64,000 bases of DNA from Cupriavidus numazuensis (GTDB lineage Bacteria; Pseudomonadota; Gammaproteobacteria; Burkholderiales; Burkholderiaceae). The notes beneath the pieces are model-generated. The model did not search any database, was not told the DNA's origin, and saw only the letters and a program-made list of their open reading frames with translations. The translations under genes and the position numbers were made by a program. Positions 8,208 through 15,873 of the stretch are shown piece by piece (within the stretch, counting starts at the first letter, position 1; each line of letters begins with the position of its first letter). The DNA lies in NCBI RefSeq assembly GCF_905397435.1, contig NZ_CAJPVI010000028.1, positions 57,074 through 121,073 of the forward strand, given 5' to 3'.

Positions 8208-9095
8208 GTGCCTGAAATTTTTGGAATTCCGTTGCCCGCCATCCTGTCGCAGTTGCTGTTGGGGTTCGTGAACGGCGCCTTCTACGCCATGCTCAGCCTG
8301 GGCCTGGCGGTTATTTTTGGCCTGCTAAACGTAATCAACTTTGCGCATGGTGCCTTGTTCATGCTGGGCGCGGTGTTGGCTTGGATGGGCATGCAGTATG
8401 CCGGACTAAGCTATTGGGTGATGCTGCTGTTGGCACCGCTCATCGTGGCTGCCATCGGCGTAGCTATTGAGCGGTCGATGCTTCGCTGGATATACAAGCT
8501 CGATCACATCTACGGTCTACTCCTGACACTGGGCATTACGCTGGTCATCGAGGGCATCTTTCGGTCCGCATACGGGGTGTCCGGGCTCCCGTACTCAACG
8601 CCTGACCTATTGACCGGTGCCACTGACATCGGCTTCATGATTCTGCCGAACTACCGCGCCTGGGTCGTTGGTGCGTCCATCAGCGTATGTCTGGCGACTT
8701 GGTTCGTCATTGAACGCACAAAGCTGGGCGCATACCTGCGGGCCGGCACGGAGAACCCGAAGATTGTCGAGTCCTTTGGTGTGAATGTTCCACGCATGAT
8801 TACTCTGACCTATGCCTGTGGTGTTGCTTTAGCTGCGCTTGCCGGTGTCATGGCGGCGCCTGTCGTCCAAGTGTCGCCGCTAATGGGGCAGAACCTCATC
8901 ATCGTTGTGTTTGCTGTGGTGGTCATTGGCGGTATGGGCTCAATTCTTGGCTCAATCATCACCGGGCTTGGGCTTGGGGTAGTTGAGGGAATTACCAAGG
9001 TCATCTATCCGGAGGCGTCCTCCACGGTCGTGTTTTTCATTATGGTCGTTGTGCTGCTGCTGCGCCCGGCTGGGCTTTTCGGGAGGGATAAGTGA
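8208..9095 (+). CDS. HAAT ABC transporter permease (LivH-type)
   Basis: A 295-residue integral inner-membrane permease with about eight hydrophobic segments. The LivH hallmarks are the N-terminal GFVNGAFYAMLSLGLAVIFG segment, VINFAHGALFMLGA, and a VVVIGGMGSILG segment in the late transport loop. The start is a GTG at 8208 with AAGGAG (8197-8202) before it. The stop overlaps the next start by one base (TGATG at 9093-9097), which couples the two permeases. Confidence 0.95.
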   Translation: MPEIFGIPLPAILSQLLLGFVNGAFYAMLSLGLAVIFGLLNVINFAHGALFMLGAVLAWMGMQYAGLSYWVMLLLAPLIVAAIGVAIERSMLRWIYKLDHIYGLLLTLGITLVIEGIFRSAYGVSGLPYSTPDLLTGATDIGFMILPNYRAWVVGASISVCLATWFVIERTKLGAYLRAGTENPKIVESFGVNVPRMITLTYACGVALAALAGVMAAPVVQVSPLMGQNLIIVVFAVVVIGGMGSILGSIITGLGLGVVEGITKVIYPEASSTVVFFIMVVVLLLRPAGLFGRDK

Positions 9096-10144
9096 TGAAT
9101 GGTCAGTCCGTAGTTGGTGCGAACGCAGAACATCAGGGCTCGCCATGGCTCTTTGGTGCGAGGCTGCCGGCCGTGCTTTACGCGGGGCTCTTGGGGGCAC
9201 TGCTGGTGGCCCCGTGGATCGGCGCTTACCCTGTGTTCTTGCTGAAAGTTCTGTGCTTTGCGCTGTTCGCATGTGCCTTCAATCTATTGATTGGATACAC
9301 GGGATTGCTTTCGTTTGGGCATGCGGCCTTCTTCGGTGCCGCCGGATATGTTGGCGGCTACGCTATGAAGGCCTGGGGTGTCACACCGGAACTCGGCTTA
9401 CTCATCGGCCTTGCTGCTGGCGCGGGACTTGGCTACGTCGTTGGCTCGCTCGCAATTCGTCGCCAGGGCATCTACTTCGCCATGATTACGCTGGCACTTG
9501 CACAGATGCTATTTTTCTTCTTCCTGCAGACTCCGTTTACAGGTGGCGAGGATGGCTTGCAGGGTATTCCTCGTGGAAAGCTCTTCGGTCTGCTACCGCT
9601 ATCCGACGACACGACCCTCTACTACGTCGGACTAGTGATCATCGTCGCGGCGTTTGCATTGATTGCACGCATTGTGCATTCGCCATTTGGGCAAATCCTT
9701 CGGGCGATTAAGGAAAACGAACCGCGCACCATCTCACTAGGCTACGACACCGCACGCTTCAAACTTGTCGCCTTCGTTCTATCTGCTGCGCTCTCCGGAC
9801 TCGCGGGTGCCCTCAAGGCGTTAGTACTTGGCTTCGAAACCCTGACTGATGTCCACTGGTCGATGTCTGGCACGGTCATCTTGATGACGCTCGTGGGCGG
9901 TCTCGGAACCATGGCAGGACCAATCGTTGGCGCGTTTGTAATCGTTGCACTCGAGAACAAGCTTGGCGACATTGGCGACTTCCTGGCTAGTGCCACTGGC
10001 ATAGCCTGGTTCGGCTCCCTCGGCGAATCTGTTTCCATGGTGATCGGCGTGGTCTTCGTTGTCTGTGTGCTGACGTTCCGCAGAGGCATCGTTGGTGAGG
10101 TGGACGGTTGGTGGAAGACGTTCGCCAGTCGGCCGCCGAGGTAA
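9095..10144 (+). CDS. HAAT ABC transporter permease (LivM-type)
   Basis: A 349-residue membrane permease, partner of the LivH protein before it. Typical LivM segments are NLLIGYTGLLSFGHAAFFG near residue 65, AIRRQGIYFAMITLALAQ, a TGGEDGLQGIPR loop and the LVGGLGTMAGPIVGA segment. The ATG at 9095 overlaps the previous stop; GTG/ATG alternatives are three bases apart. It ends the importer operon; a strong terminator follows 106 bases later. Confidence 0.95.
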   Translation: MNGQSVVGANAEHQGSPWLFGARLPAVLYAGLLGALLVAPWIGAYPVFLLKVLCFALFACAFNLLIGYTGLLSFGHAAFFGAAGYVGGYAMKAWGVTPELGLLIGLAAGAGLGYVVGSLAIRRQGIYFAMITLALAQMLFFFFLQTPFTGGEDGLQGIPRGKLFGLLPLSDDTTLYYVGLVIIVAAFALIARIVHSPFGQILRAIKENEPRTISLGYDTARFKLVAFVLSAALSGLAGALKALVLGFETLTDVHWSMSGTVILMTLVGGLGTMAGPIVGAFVIVALENKLGDIGDFLASATGIAWFGSLGESVSMVIGVVFVVCVLTFRRGIVGEVDGWWKTFASRPPR

Positions 10145-10250
10145 GAATTCAGCTTCTTCCGGGGGAACTCCTCCGGAATCGCAACACCCGAGGTTGCGAA
10201 CTGATCGCAGACGTCTGACCACGAGGACGTTTTTTAGTCGGGGTTTTGCT

Positions 10251-10281
10251 GCCGCCAGGATGTTTCTGGCGGCGCTTTTTT
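10251..10281 (+). terminator. Rho-independent terminator of the first importer operon
   Basis: An 8-bp perfect stem GCCGCCAG/CTGGCGGC with a seven-base loop is followed by GC and a run of six T. It sits 106 bases after the permease stop and separates the transporter operon from the enzyme genes that begin at 10522. Confidence 0.85.
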
Positions 10282-10462
10282 CGTTCGTACCGTCCGGCGC
10301 AGTCTGGACGCCTAGCGCCCGAATAAATGTGATGTAATCGTCATATTACGGTTGGGCTACGCACGGCTGAGCGACGCGTACGGCTCTTTTAGAAGGGAGG
10401 CGCTTGCCCCAGTAACGCAAGTGGCTTTTCAGTCCACACCACCCTTTCGTCCCCAAATTCTC

Positions 10463-10497
10463 CTTGCATCACGCTCTGAATAGTCTAATAATGCAAG
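10463..10497 (+). promoter_or_regulatory. Promoter candidate with inverted repeat before the Fe-alcohol dehydrogenase gene
   Basis: TTGCAT (10464-10469) and TAATAA (10486-10491) are spaced 16 bases apart and could be the -35 and -10 boxes of a sigma-70 promoter. The same stretch is bounded by the perfect inverted repeat CTTGCAT ... ATGCAAG (10463-10469 and 10491-10497), so an operator may overlap the promoter. The ATGCAAG half also resembles the dyads at 5240 and 38612. Confidence 0.45.
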
Positions 10498-10521
10498 TGA
10501 CAAACGTACTTGAATCTCGCC

Positions 10522-11673
10522 ATGAAGAACTTCGAATTTCACAATACCCGGTCAATGGTTGTCGAACGTGGCGGCGCGGCGAAGCTGCACGAGCGCGTTG
10601 CCGCAATGGGCTGCCGCAGTGCGCTCATCGTCACTGATGCCGGCTTGCTCGCTACGGGAATCCTCGAAAGTACTCTCGCGGGATTTGCTCAGCATGGTTT
10701 GCGCGCCACGGTCTTTTCGGATGTCCAGGCGGATCCGCCGGAAGCTGTGATTCAGTCCGCCGTGGCTGCCGCTCGTGCTTGCTTTGCCGACTGCGTGGTG
10801 GGCGTTGGTGGGGGAAGTTCGATGGATGCGGCCAAGTTGGCTGCCTTGCTGGCTTGTAGTGATGAGCGGCTTGATGAGATTTACGGGGTCAATCAAGTGA
10901 AGGGGCCGCGCCTGCCGCTCATTCTCGTTCCAACGACCGCTGGAACGGGCTCAGAAGTTACTCCCATCTCCATCGTTACGACGGGTGTGGGGGAAAAGAA
11001 GGGGGTGGTTTCCCCGGTTCTGCTGCCTGATGTGGCGCTGCTCGATGCTGAATTGACGTTGGGACTTCCCTCGCATATCACAGCCGCAACCGGCATCGAT
11101 GCGATGGTCCATGCGGTGGAAGCGTTCACCAGCAAGCGGTTGAAGAATCCGATTTCCGATTGTCTTGCACGGGAGGCGCTTCGTCTGCTCTCCGGTTCCA
11201 TCTATCGTGCATGCGCCGAGGGTTCTGACCTGGCGGCACGAGAGAACATGCTAATCGGCGCCTGTCTAGCGGGCATGGCGTTCGCGAATGCTCCGGTAGC
11301 CGCGGTGCACGCTCTGGCCTACCCGATTGGTGCAAGGTTTCATGTGCCACACGGCTTGTCGAACGCGCTCGTTCTGGCACCAGTTATGCGATTCAATCTG
11401 CATGATGCCGCAAGCTCATACGCAGAGCTTGCTTCCATCGTAGTGCCTGGCGTAATGGGCGATGATCAGCAAAAGGCTTTAGCGCTCGCCCACTACCTTG
11501 GACGGCTAAGCGGTGATTTGGGGCTGCCCACACGTTTACGCGACGTTGGGATTTCCGCTTCAGATATTCCTGCCCTTGCAGAGGACGCGATGAAGCAAAC
11601 GCGATTGCTTGTCAATAATCCGCGTGAAGTCACTTTGAATGACGCGGCGGCCATTTACGAGGAGGCACTGTGA
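10522..11673 (+). CDS. Iron-containing (group III) alcohol dehydrogenase
   Basis: A 383-residue NAD(P)-dependent alcohol dehydrogenase of the iron-containing family. The N-terminal Rossmann-like domain has GVGGGSSMDAAK near residue 95 and a TTAGTGSE segment. The metal site uses the GIDAMVHAVE segment and the later HALAYPIGARFHVPHG segment, supplying the Asp and His ligands. Length is normal (about 380). The start is taken as ATG 10522; no strong ribosome site is visible and a TTG lies 12 bases upstream. It is the first gene after the terminator and probably heads the long catabolic unit, oxidising an alcohol intermediate that the aldehyde dehydrogenase at 20722 could take further (inference). 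Confidence 0.93.
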   Translation: MKNFEFHNTRSMVVERGGAAKLHERVAAMGCRSALIVTDAGLLATGILESTLAGFAQHGLRATVFSDVQADPPEAVIQSAVAAARACFADCVVGVGGGSSMDAAKLAALLACSDERLDEIYGVNQVKGPRLPLILVPTTAGTGSEVTPISIVTTGVGEKKGVVSPVLLPDVALLDAELTLGLPSHITAATGIDAMVHAVEAFTSKRLKNPISDCLAREALRLLSGSIYRACAEGSDLAARENMLIGACLAGMAFANAPVAAVHALAYPIGARFHVPHGLSNALVLAPVMRFNLHDAASSYAELASIVVPGVMGDDQQKALALAHYLGRLSGDLGLPTRLRDVGISASDIPALAEDAMKQTRLLVNNPREVTLNDAAAIYEEAL

Positions 11674-12107
11674 GCGATAAGGCTGTCCCAACTCGCCGCG
11701 GCGCGTATCGGTACTTCTGCGCCTTTCCCACACGCTGGGGTGACAACGATTCATACGGGCATGTCAACAACGTTGTCTATTACGCCTTCTTCGACAGCGC
11801 GGTCAATAAGCACCTCATTGAGCACGGCGTTCTTGACATCGCAAAGAGCGAAGTAATCGGCTTGGTCATCGAGACTCGCTGCACCTTCTTTTCTTCGATG
11901 GGCTTCCCAGACATTGTCAATGTAGCCCTGAAGGTCGTGCACCTGGGAAAGAGCAGTGTTCGATATGAGATCGCATTGTTCCGCAACGATTCTGAAGAGT
12001 GCTCAGCTCTCGGGCAGTTCGTTCATGTCTACGTAGATCGTGCCACGAACCGGCCAGTTGCGATTCCCGACACAGTGCGGGTGGTACTCCAGTCACTGGC
12101 CGATTGA
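11670..12107 (+). CDS. Hotdog-fold acyl-CoA thioesterase (4HBT type)
   Basis: A 145-residue hotdog-fold protein. The segment RWGDNDSYGHVNN near residue 18 carries the Asp characteristic of 4-hydroxybenzoyl-CoA/YbgC-type thioesterases. The GTG start overlaps the stop of the dehydrogenase gene (GTGA), which indicates translational coupling. It probably releases CoA from a pathway acyl-CoA or rescues CoA from dead-end thioesters. Sequence does not reveal which. Confidence 0.9.
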   Translation: MSDKAVPTRRGAYRYFCAFPTRWGDNDSYGHVNNVVYYAFFDSAVNKHLIEHGVLDIAKSEVIGLVIETRCTFFSSMGFPDIVNVALKVVHLGKSSVRYEIALFRNDSEECSALGQFVHVYVDRATNRPVAIPDTVRVVLQSLAD

Positions 12108-12144
12108 TTGCATCAGATAGAACAGGTGTTAGGAGGGACAACAG

Positions 12145-13689
12145 ATGGAAATGGTGGGTGAAGCCCGGCTCGAAGCGTCGCGTCAGTTGGTCTGGGATGC
12201 GTTGAACGACCCGCAGGTCTTGCAGGCGAGCATTCCTGGATGTGAAACACTGGAGAGGACTGCCGAAAATGAGTTTACCGCGACGGTGGTTTCGAAGGTC
12301 GGCCCAATCAAAGCGCGCTTTGCCGGCAAGGTGTCTTTGTCGAACATCAGTCCGCCCAAGAGCTATACGTTGACCGGAGAAGGGTCTGGCGGAGCTGCGG
12401 GTTTCGCGAAGGCGGACATTGAAGTTTCGCTGGACGCTCTTGAGCCTACGGTCACGCTTCTGCGATATGGCGTCAAGGCCAATGTCGGTGGCAAGCTGGC
12501 CCAGCTTGGTTCGCGGATGATTGACGCCGCAGCGCGAAAGTCGGCCGACGATTTCTTCGAACTGTTCGGCCAGCAAGTGAATGAGCGCGCCAAGAGCGCG
12601 TCGACTGCAACGAATGGTGTGACATTCGACATTCGGGCGCTGGCGGGCAACGTTCCCGAAGAAGCTGTTGTCGCGCCGACTGAAGTTGCTGGTCGCCAGA
12701 CCACCACACACGCCACATTCGTCGAGCCGGTCGAGCAAGGTCAGACGGCACGTACTGACAAGGCTGCAGCCAAATCGCAAACGGAGTCGACTGCGCCGAC
12801 CCCCGGCATTGCAACGCAGGCTGAGGTCATGGATGTCCTGATAAGCGAGATGGTCAAGGTTTGGATTTCCGACCAAATCGCTGTGGTCACCCTGAACCGT
12901 CGGAAAAGCCGCAATGCCATGACGTATGCAATGTGGCTTGCAATTCCCGCAATCATGAGCGCTTTGGATCGAAATCCGGATGTGCGGGCGGTGCTACTTA
13001 CCGGGGCGGAGCAGGATTTCTGCGCGGGAGCAGACATCCCAGAGTTTGAAAAGGTGCGCGCGGACATCGCGCAGGCGACCGCTTATGAGGTTGCCGTAGA
13101 TGCATGCTGCGACGCGATTGCAAAGCTTTCTAAGCCAACGATTGCAGTACTCCGCGGGTATTGCTTGGGAGGCGGGGCTCATCTCGCGATGTCGTGCGAT
13201 TTCCGATTTGCTGCCGCGGACGCCATGTTCGGCATCCCGGCTGCGCGACTGTCAATCATCTATGGTGTGAGGGGAACGCGCAAGCTTCTCTCACTGGTCG
13301 GCCTGTCGGAAGCCAAGAGGATTCTTTTTGGTGCGCAACGATTCGACGCCGAGACGGCGCACCGCATTGGCTTCGTAGACCAAGTTGCGGGAATGAAGGC
13401 CGAGAACCCAAGCCTATCCATCTGGGAACGGCTACTGGGTGCCAAAGCTCGCCAAGCCCCAGGGGACCCGATGGCTGAGGCCCGGGCGTTTGCTACCTCC
13501 CTCGCCGGGAATGCTCCGCTTAGCATTGCAGGGGCAAAGTATTTGCTCAACGGCATGGCGATGGGCACCGGAAGCTTGGATTTAGCGCGCGCTGAGGCGC
13601 TGATTGCCGCTGCGGCTGGCAGCGACGATTATCGTGAAGGGCGCGAAGCATTTGCGGTTCGGCGAGAGCCAAAGTTCCAGGGCCGCTGA
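12145..13689 (+). CDS. CoxG-type SRPBCC domain fused to an enoyl-CoA hydratase/isomerase domain
   Basis: A 514-residue two-domain protein after an AGGAGG site. Residues 1-150 or so match the CO-dehydrogenase subunit G (CoxG) family: IPGCETLE, KVGPIKARFAGKV, and an AAARKSADDFFELF helix. Residues about 155-230 are a linker rich in Thr, Ala, Pro and Gln, where ordinary CoxG proteins have a Pro/Ala-rich linker before a membrane anchor. Residues about 231-514 are a crotonase domain with the oxyanion-hole segments FCAGADI and LRGYCLGGGAHLAM. Both usual crotonase glutamates are absent (His in GGGAHL, Ala in GIPAARL), so water addition to enoyl-CoA is unlikely. The frame is open throughout, with no frameshift. 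CoxG partners the molybdenum hydroxylase encoded next (13701-18310), so the crotonase part may hold a CoA-linked substrate near it (inference). Confidence 0.9.
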   Translation: MEMVGEARLEASRQLVWDALNDPQVLQASIPGCETLERTAENEFTATVVSKVGPIKARFAGKVSLSNISPPKSYTLTGEGSGGAAGFAKADIEVSLDALEPTVTLLRYGVKANVGGKLAQLGSRMIDAAARKSADDFFELFGQQVNERAKSASTATNGVTFDIRALAGNVPEEAVVAPTEVAGRQTTTHATFVEPVEQGQTARTDKAAAKSQTESTAPTPGIATQAEVMDVLISEMVKVWISDQIAVVTLNRRKSRNAMTYAMWLAIPAIMSALDRNPDVRAVLLTGAEQDFCAGADIPEFEKVRADIAQATAYEVAVDACCDAIAKLSKPTIAVLRGYCLGGGAHLAMSCDFRFAAADAMFGIPAARLSIIYGVRGTRKLLSLVGLSEAKRILFGAQRFDAETAHRIGFVDQVAGMKAENPSLSIWERLLGAKARQAPGDPMAEARAFATSLAGNAPLSIAGAKYLLNGMAMGTGSLDLARAEALIAAAAGSDDYREGREAFAVRREPKFQGR

Positions 13690-13700
13690 GGAGAGTAGAC

Positions 13701-14579
13701 ATGAAACCCGCTCCCTTCGACTATTGCGCTCCGGACTCAGTTGAGGAAGCACTGGACATTCTTGCCACCCACGGTGGGGATGCCAAGGTGATGGCCGGCG
13801 GGCAAAGTCTGACGCCCATGCTGAACTTTCGCGTGGTGCGACCGAACCTCATTGTCGATATCAGCAGGCTGATTGAACTCGACTATGTGCGGAGTAGCGG
13901 TCAAGGCGGACTGACGGTCGGCGCGCTCACGCGTCATCGGGAACTGGAAACGTCCTCGTTAGTTGCTAGCCGGTTTCCGGTGATTCCCGAGACGATGGTG
14001 AACGTGGCGCATCTCGCGATAAGGAATCGCGGGACCATCGGCGGCAGTCTGTCCCATGCCGACCCGGCTGCCGAACTTCCGATGCTCACTCGACTGCTCG
14101 ACGCAGAGATTGTGGTGCGCTCCACGCGCGGTGAAAGGGTGATTGCGTCCGAAGATTTCTTCGTCGCCCCTCTTACTAGTGCACTGGAAGATGACGAGAT
14201 AGTCGTCCGTGTGGATCTTCCGGGCTTGCCGACTGGCATGGGCTGGTGTTTTCAAGAGTTCGCACGCCGCGCCGGTGATTTTGCGCTCGCTGCCGTCGGA
14301 GTGTTACTCGATGTTCGCGACGGGATCATCCACGAAGCCAGGGTGGCGATGATGGGGGTGGGAGATACGCCCTTGCGGCGTCCGGAGGCTGAGGCCGTGC
14401 TTACGGGGAGTGCGCTATCAGATGCTGTCGTTGCCGAGGCGGTACAGGCAGCGTGTGTCTCCCTTGAGCCGAATGTTGACCTGCATGCTTCGCCCGAATT
14501 TCGCCGTCATCTGGCTGGCGTGCTAATGGAGCGTGTACTGCGAAAGGCGTGGCAGCGTTCTGCAGGAGTGAAAGCATGA
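13701..14579 (+). CDS. Molybdenum hydroxylase FAD-binding medium subunit (CoxM/XdhB family)
   Basis: A 292-residue FAD subunit of a xanthine-dehydrogenase-family enzyme. The VMAGGQSLTPMLNFR segment near residue 32 and the TIGGSLSHADPAAE segment near residue 112 are the two flavin-binding loops of the family. Length is that of CoxM-type subunits; the extra iron-sulfur insertion of 4-hydroxybenzoyl-CoA reductase is not present. It passes electrons between the 2Fe-2S subunit and an outside acceptor. It starts 12 bases after the CoxG-crotonase stop and its own stop overlaps the small-subunit start by four bases. Confidence 0.95.
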   Translation: MKPAPFDYCAPDSVEEALDILATHGGDAKVMAGGQSLTPMLNFRVVRPNLIVDISRLIELDYVRSSGQGGLTVGALTRHRELETSSLVASRFPVIPETMVNVAHLAIRNRGTIGGSLSHADPAAELPMLTRLLDAEIVVRSTRGERVIASEDFFVAPLTSALEDDEIVVRVDLPGLPTGMGWCFQEFARRAGDFALAAVGVLLDVRDGIIHEARVAMMGVGDTPLRRPEAEAVLTGSALSDAVVAEAVQAACVSLEPNVDLHASPEFRRHLAGVLMERVLRKAWQRSAGVKA

Positions 14580-15097
14580 GCGAATCAAAAATTCCCCTGA
14601 AGCCTGTTTGGATGGTGGTCAATGGCGAGGTTTGCGAGCGAGAGGTCGAACCACGGCTGCTGTTGTCGGACTTTTTGCGTCACACCCTAGGACTGACAGG
14701 TACCCATGTTGGGTGTGAGCACGGCGTTTGCGGAGCCTGCACTGTAATCGTCGATGGTGACAGTGTCCGGTCCTGTCTGATGCTGGCCGTGCGGGCAAAC
14801 GGCTGCGACGTCAAGACGGTTGAAAGCATGGGGAGCATCGACGCACTTAGCCCGCTTCAGGAAGCTTTCCGGGAGCAGCACGGTCTGCAGTGTGGCTTCT
14901 GTACTCCAGGAATGCTCGCGACCTGCTCGGACGCTCTTCAAAAGTACCCACTGGAAACCGACGAGGAGATTCGCGATGTCCTGTCGGGAAACCTGTGCCG
15001 CTGTACCGGCTATCAGGGAATCGTGAACGCGGTTCGCGTATGCGTGGCGAGCCGAGATGCTCTGCGTGACGCGGCAGCCGACTCCAAGAAGGTGTGA
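14576..15097 (+). CDS. Molybdenum hydroxylase 2Fe-2S small subunit (CoxS family)
   Basis: A 173-residue iron-sulfur subunit. The N-terminal plant-ferredoxin-like cluster is built by GCEHGVCGACTV and a later Cys in VRSC. The C-terminal helical domain holds the second cluster through CGFCTPGM and CRCTGYQG. ATG 14576 overlaps the medium-subunit stop (ATGA), and a GCAGGAG site lies 8 bases upstream. It links the molybdenum centre of the large subunit (15866) to the FAD subunit. A metallo-hydrolase gene separates it from the large-subunit gene, which is unusual. Confidence 0.96.
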   Translation: MSESKIPLKPVWMVVNGEVCEREVEPRLLLSDFLRHTLGLTGTHVGCEHGVCGACTVIVDGDSVRSCLMLAVRANGCDVKTVESMGSIDALSPLQEAFREQHGLQCGFCTPGMLATCSDALQKYPLETDEEIRDVLSGNLCRCTGYQGIVNAVRVCVASRDALRDAAADSKKV

Positions 15098-15111
15098 AGG
15101 AATCTACTCCC

Positions 15112-15873
15112 ATGAAGATGCATATTTTGAGTGGCGGCCGGTTGCGCATGCGCAAGAGCGTATATCTGCCCGAGGCAGATCGGAGCGAAACCATTGACCT
15201 TCCCGTTTCCTGCGTTCTGCTGCGGCACAGTCAAGGAAATGTCCTTTTCGACACCGGTTGCCACCCCAGCACGGTCGAGGACAGCGTTGGTCGCTGGGGC
15301 ACAATGGCAAAGGCCATGACGCCCATCGGAGGACCGCAGGAGAACGTTGTTTCGGAACTCGCCAATGTCGGGCTGGTTCCAGAAGATATCGACGTTGTGG
15401 TCAACTCGCATTTTCATTCGGACCATTGCGGCTGCAACGAGTTCTTCAAGCGTGCAACGATCTTCTGTCATCAGGAAGAGCTACGTGCAGCGCAGAGTAG
15501 CGACGCTGTCCAAAAAGGATATATCCCCGCCGACTGGCAGCATCCAATGCCTGTCGTTGCAATCGATAGAGAGCGCGACTTCTTTGGCGATGGCAAGCTC
15601 ACGCTACTGCCTCTCCCGGGTCATACACCCGGCACACTTGGTGCGGTAGTCAACCTGGCGCGCGATGGCAGCTTCCTGATGGCGGCTGACGCAGTTGCTC
15701 TGCGTGAAAACCTCGAGCGCGAAATCATGCCGCGCAATACGTGGGATCCGGATAAGGCGATGGGTTCTCTTCGCGAAATCCAGCGACTCGCACGTGCCGG
15801 GACGAAGGTTTTGTTTGGCCATGACGCCCGTCAATGGGAGGAAGTCCGAAAAGGACTTGATGCGTATGAGTAA
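15112..15873 (+). CDS. MBL-fold hydrolase, lactonase-like, inside the molybdenum hydroxylase operon
   Basis: A 253-residue metallo-beta-lactamase-fold protein with the AHL-lactonase-like N-terminus (MKMHILSGGRL). The metal motif is NSHFHSDHCG near residue 102, with further ligands in LPGHTPG and in ADAVALR, where an Asp is expected. AAGGA at 15097-15102 precedes the ATG at 15112. It lies between the small and large subunits of the hydroxylase and overlaps the large-subunit gene by eight bases, so it is made in step with them. Similarity to quorum-quenching lactonases gives the fold only. In this setting a catabolic lactone, cyclic amide or thioester is a more natural substrate. Confidence 0.92.
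   Translation: MKMHILSGGRLRMRKSVYLPEADRSETIDLPVSCVLLRHSQGNVLFDTGCHPSTVEDSVGRWGTMAKAMTPIGGPQENVVSELANVGLVPEDIDVVVNSHFHSDHCGCNEFFKRATIFCHQEELRAAQSSDAVQKGYIPADWQHPMPVVAIDRERDFFGDGKLTLLPLPGHTPGTLGAVVNLARDGSFLMAADAVALRENLEREIMPRNTWDPDKAMGSLREIQRLARAGTKVLFGHDARQWEEVRKGLDAYE

Noticed and set aside
11917..12876. Open frame of about 319 codons on the minus strand
   Set aside because: It mirrors the thioesterase and the CoxG half of the fusion, is rich in Arg and Cys without a motif, and has no ribosome site.
15112..15873. Quorum-quenching AHL lactonase
   Set aside because: Only the fold and metal motif match; the setting inside a hydroxylase operon favours a catabolic role.
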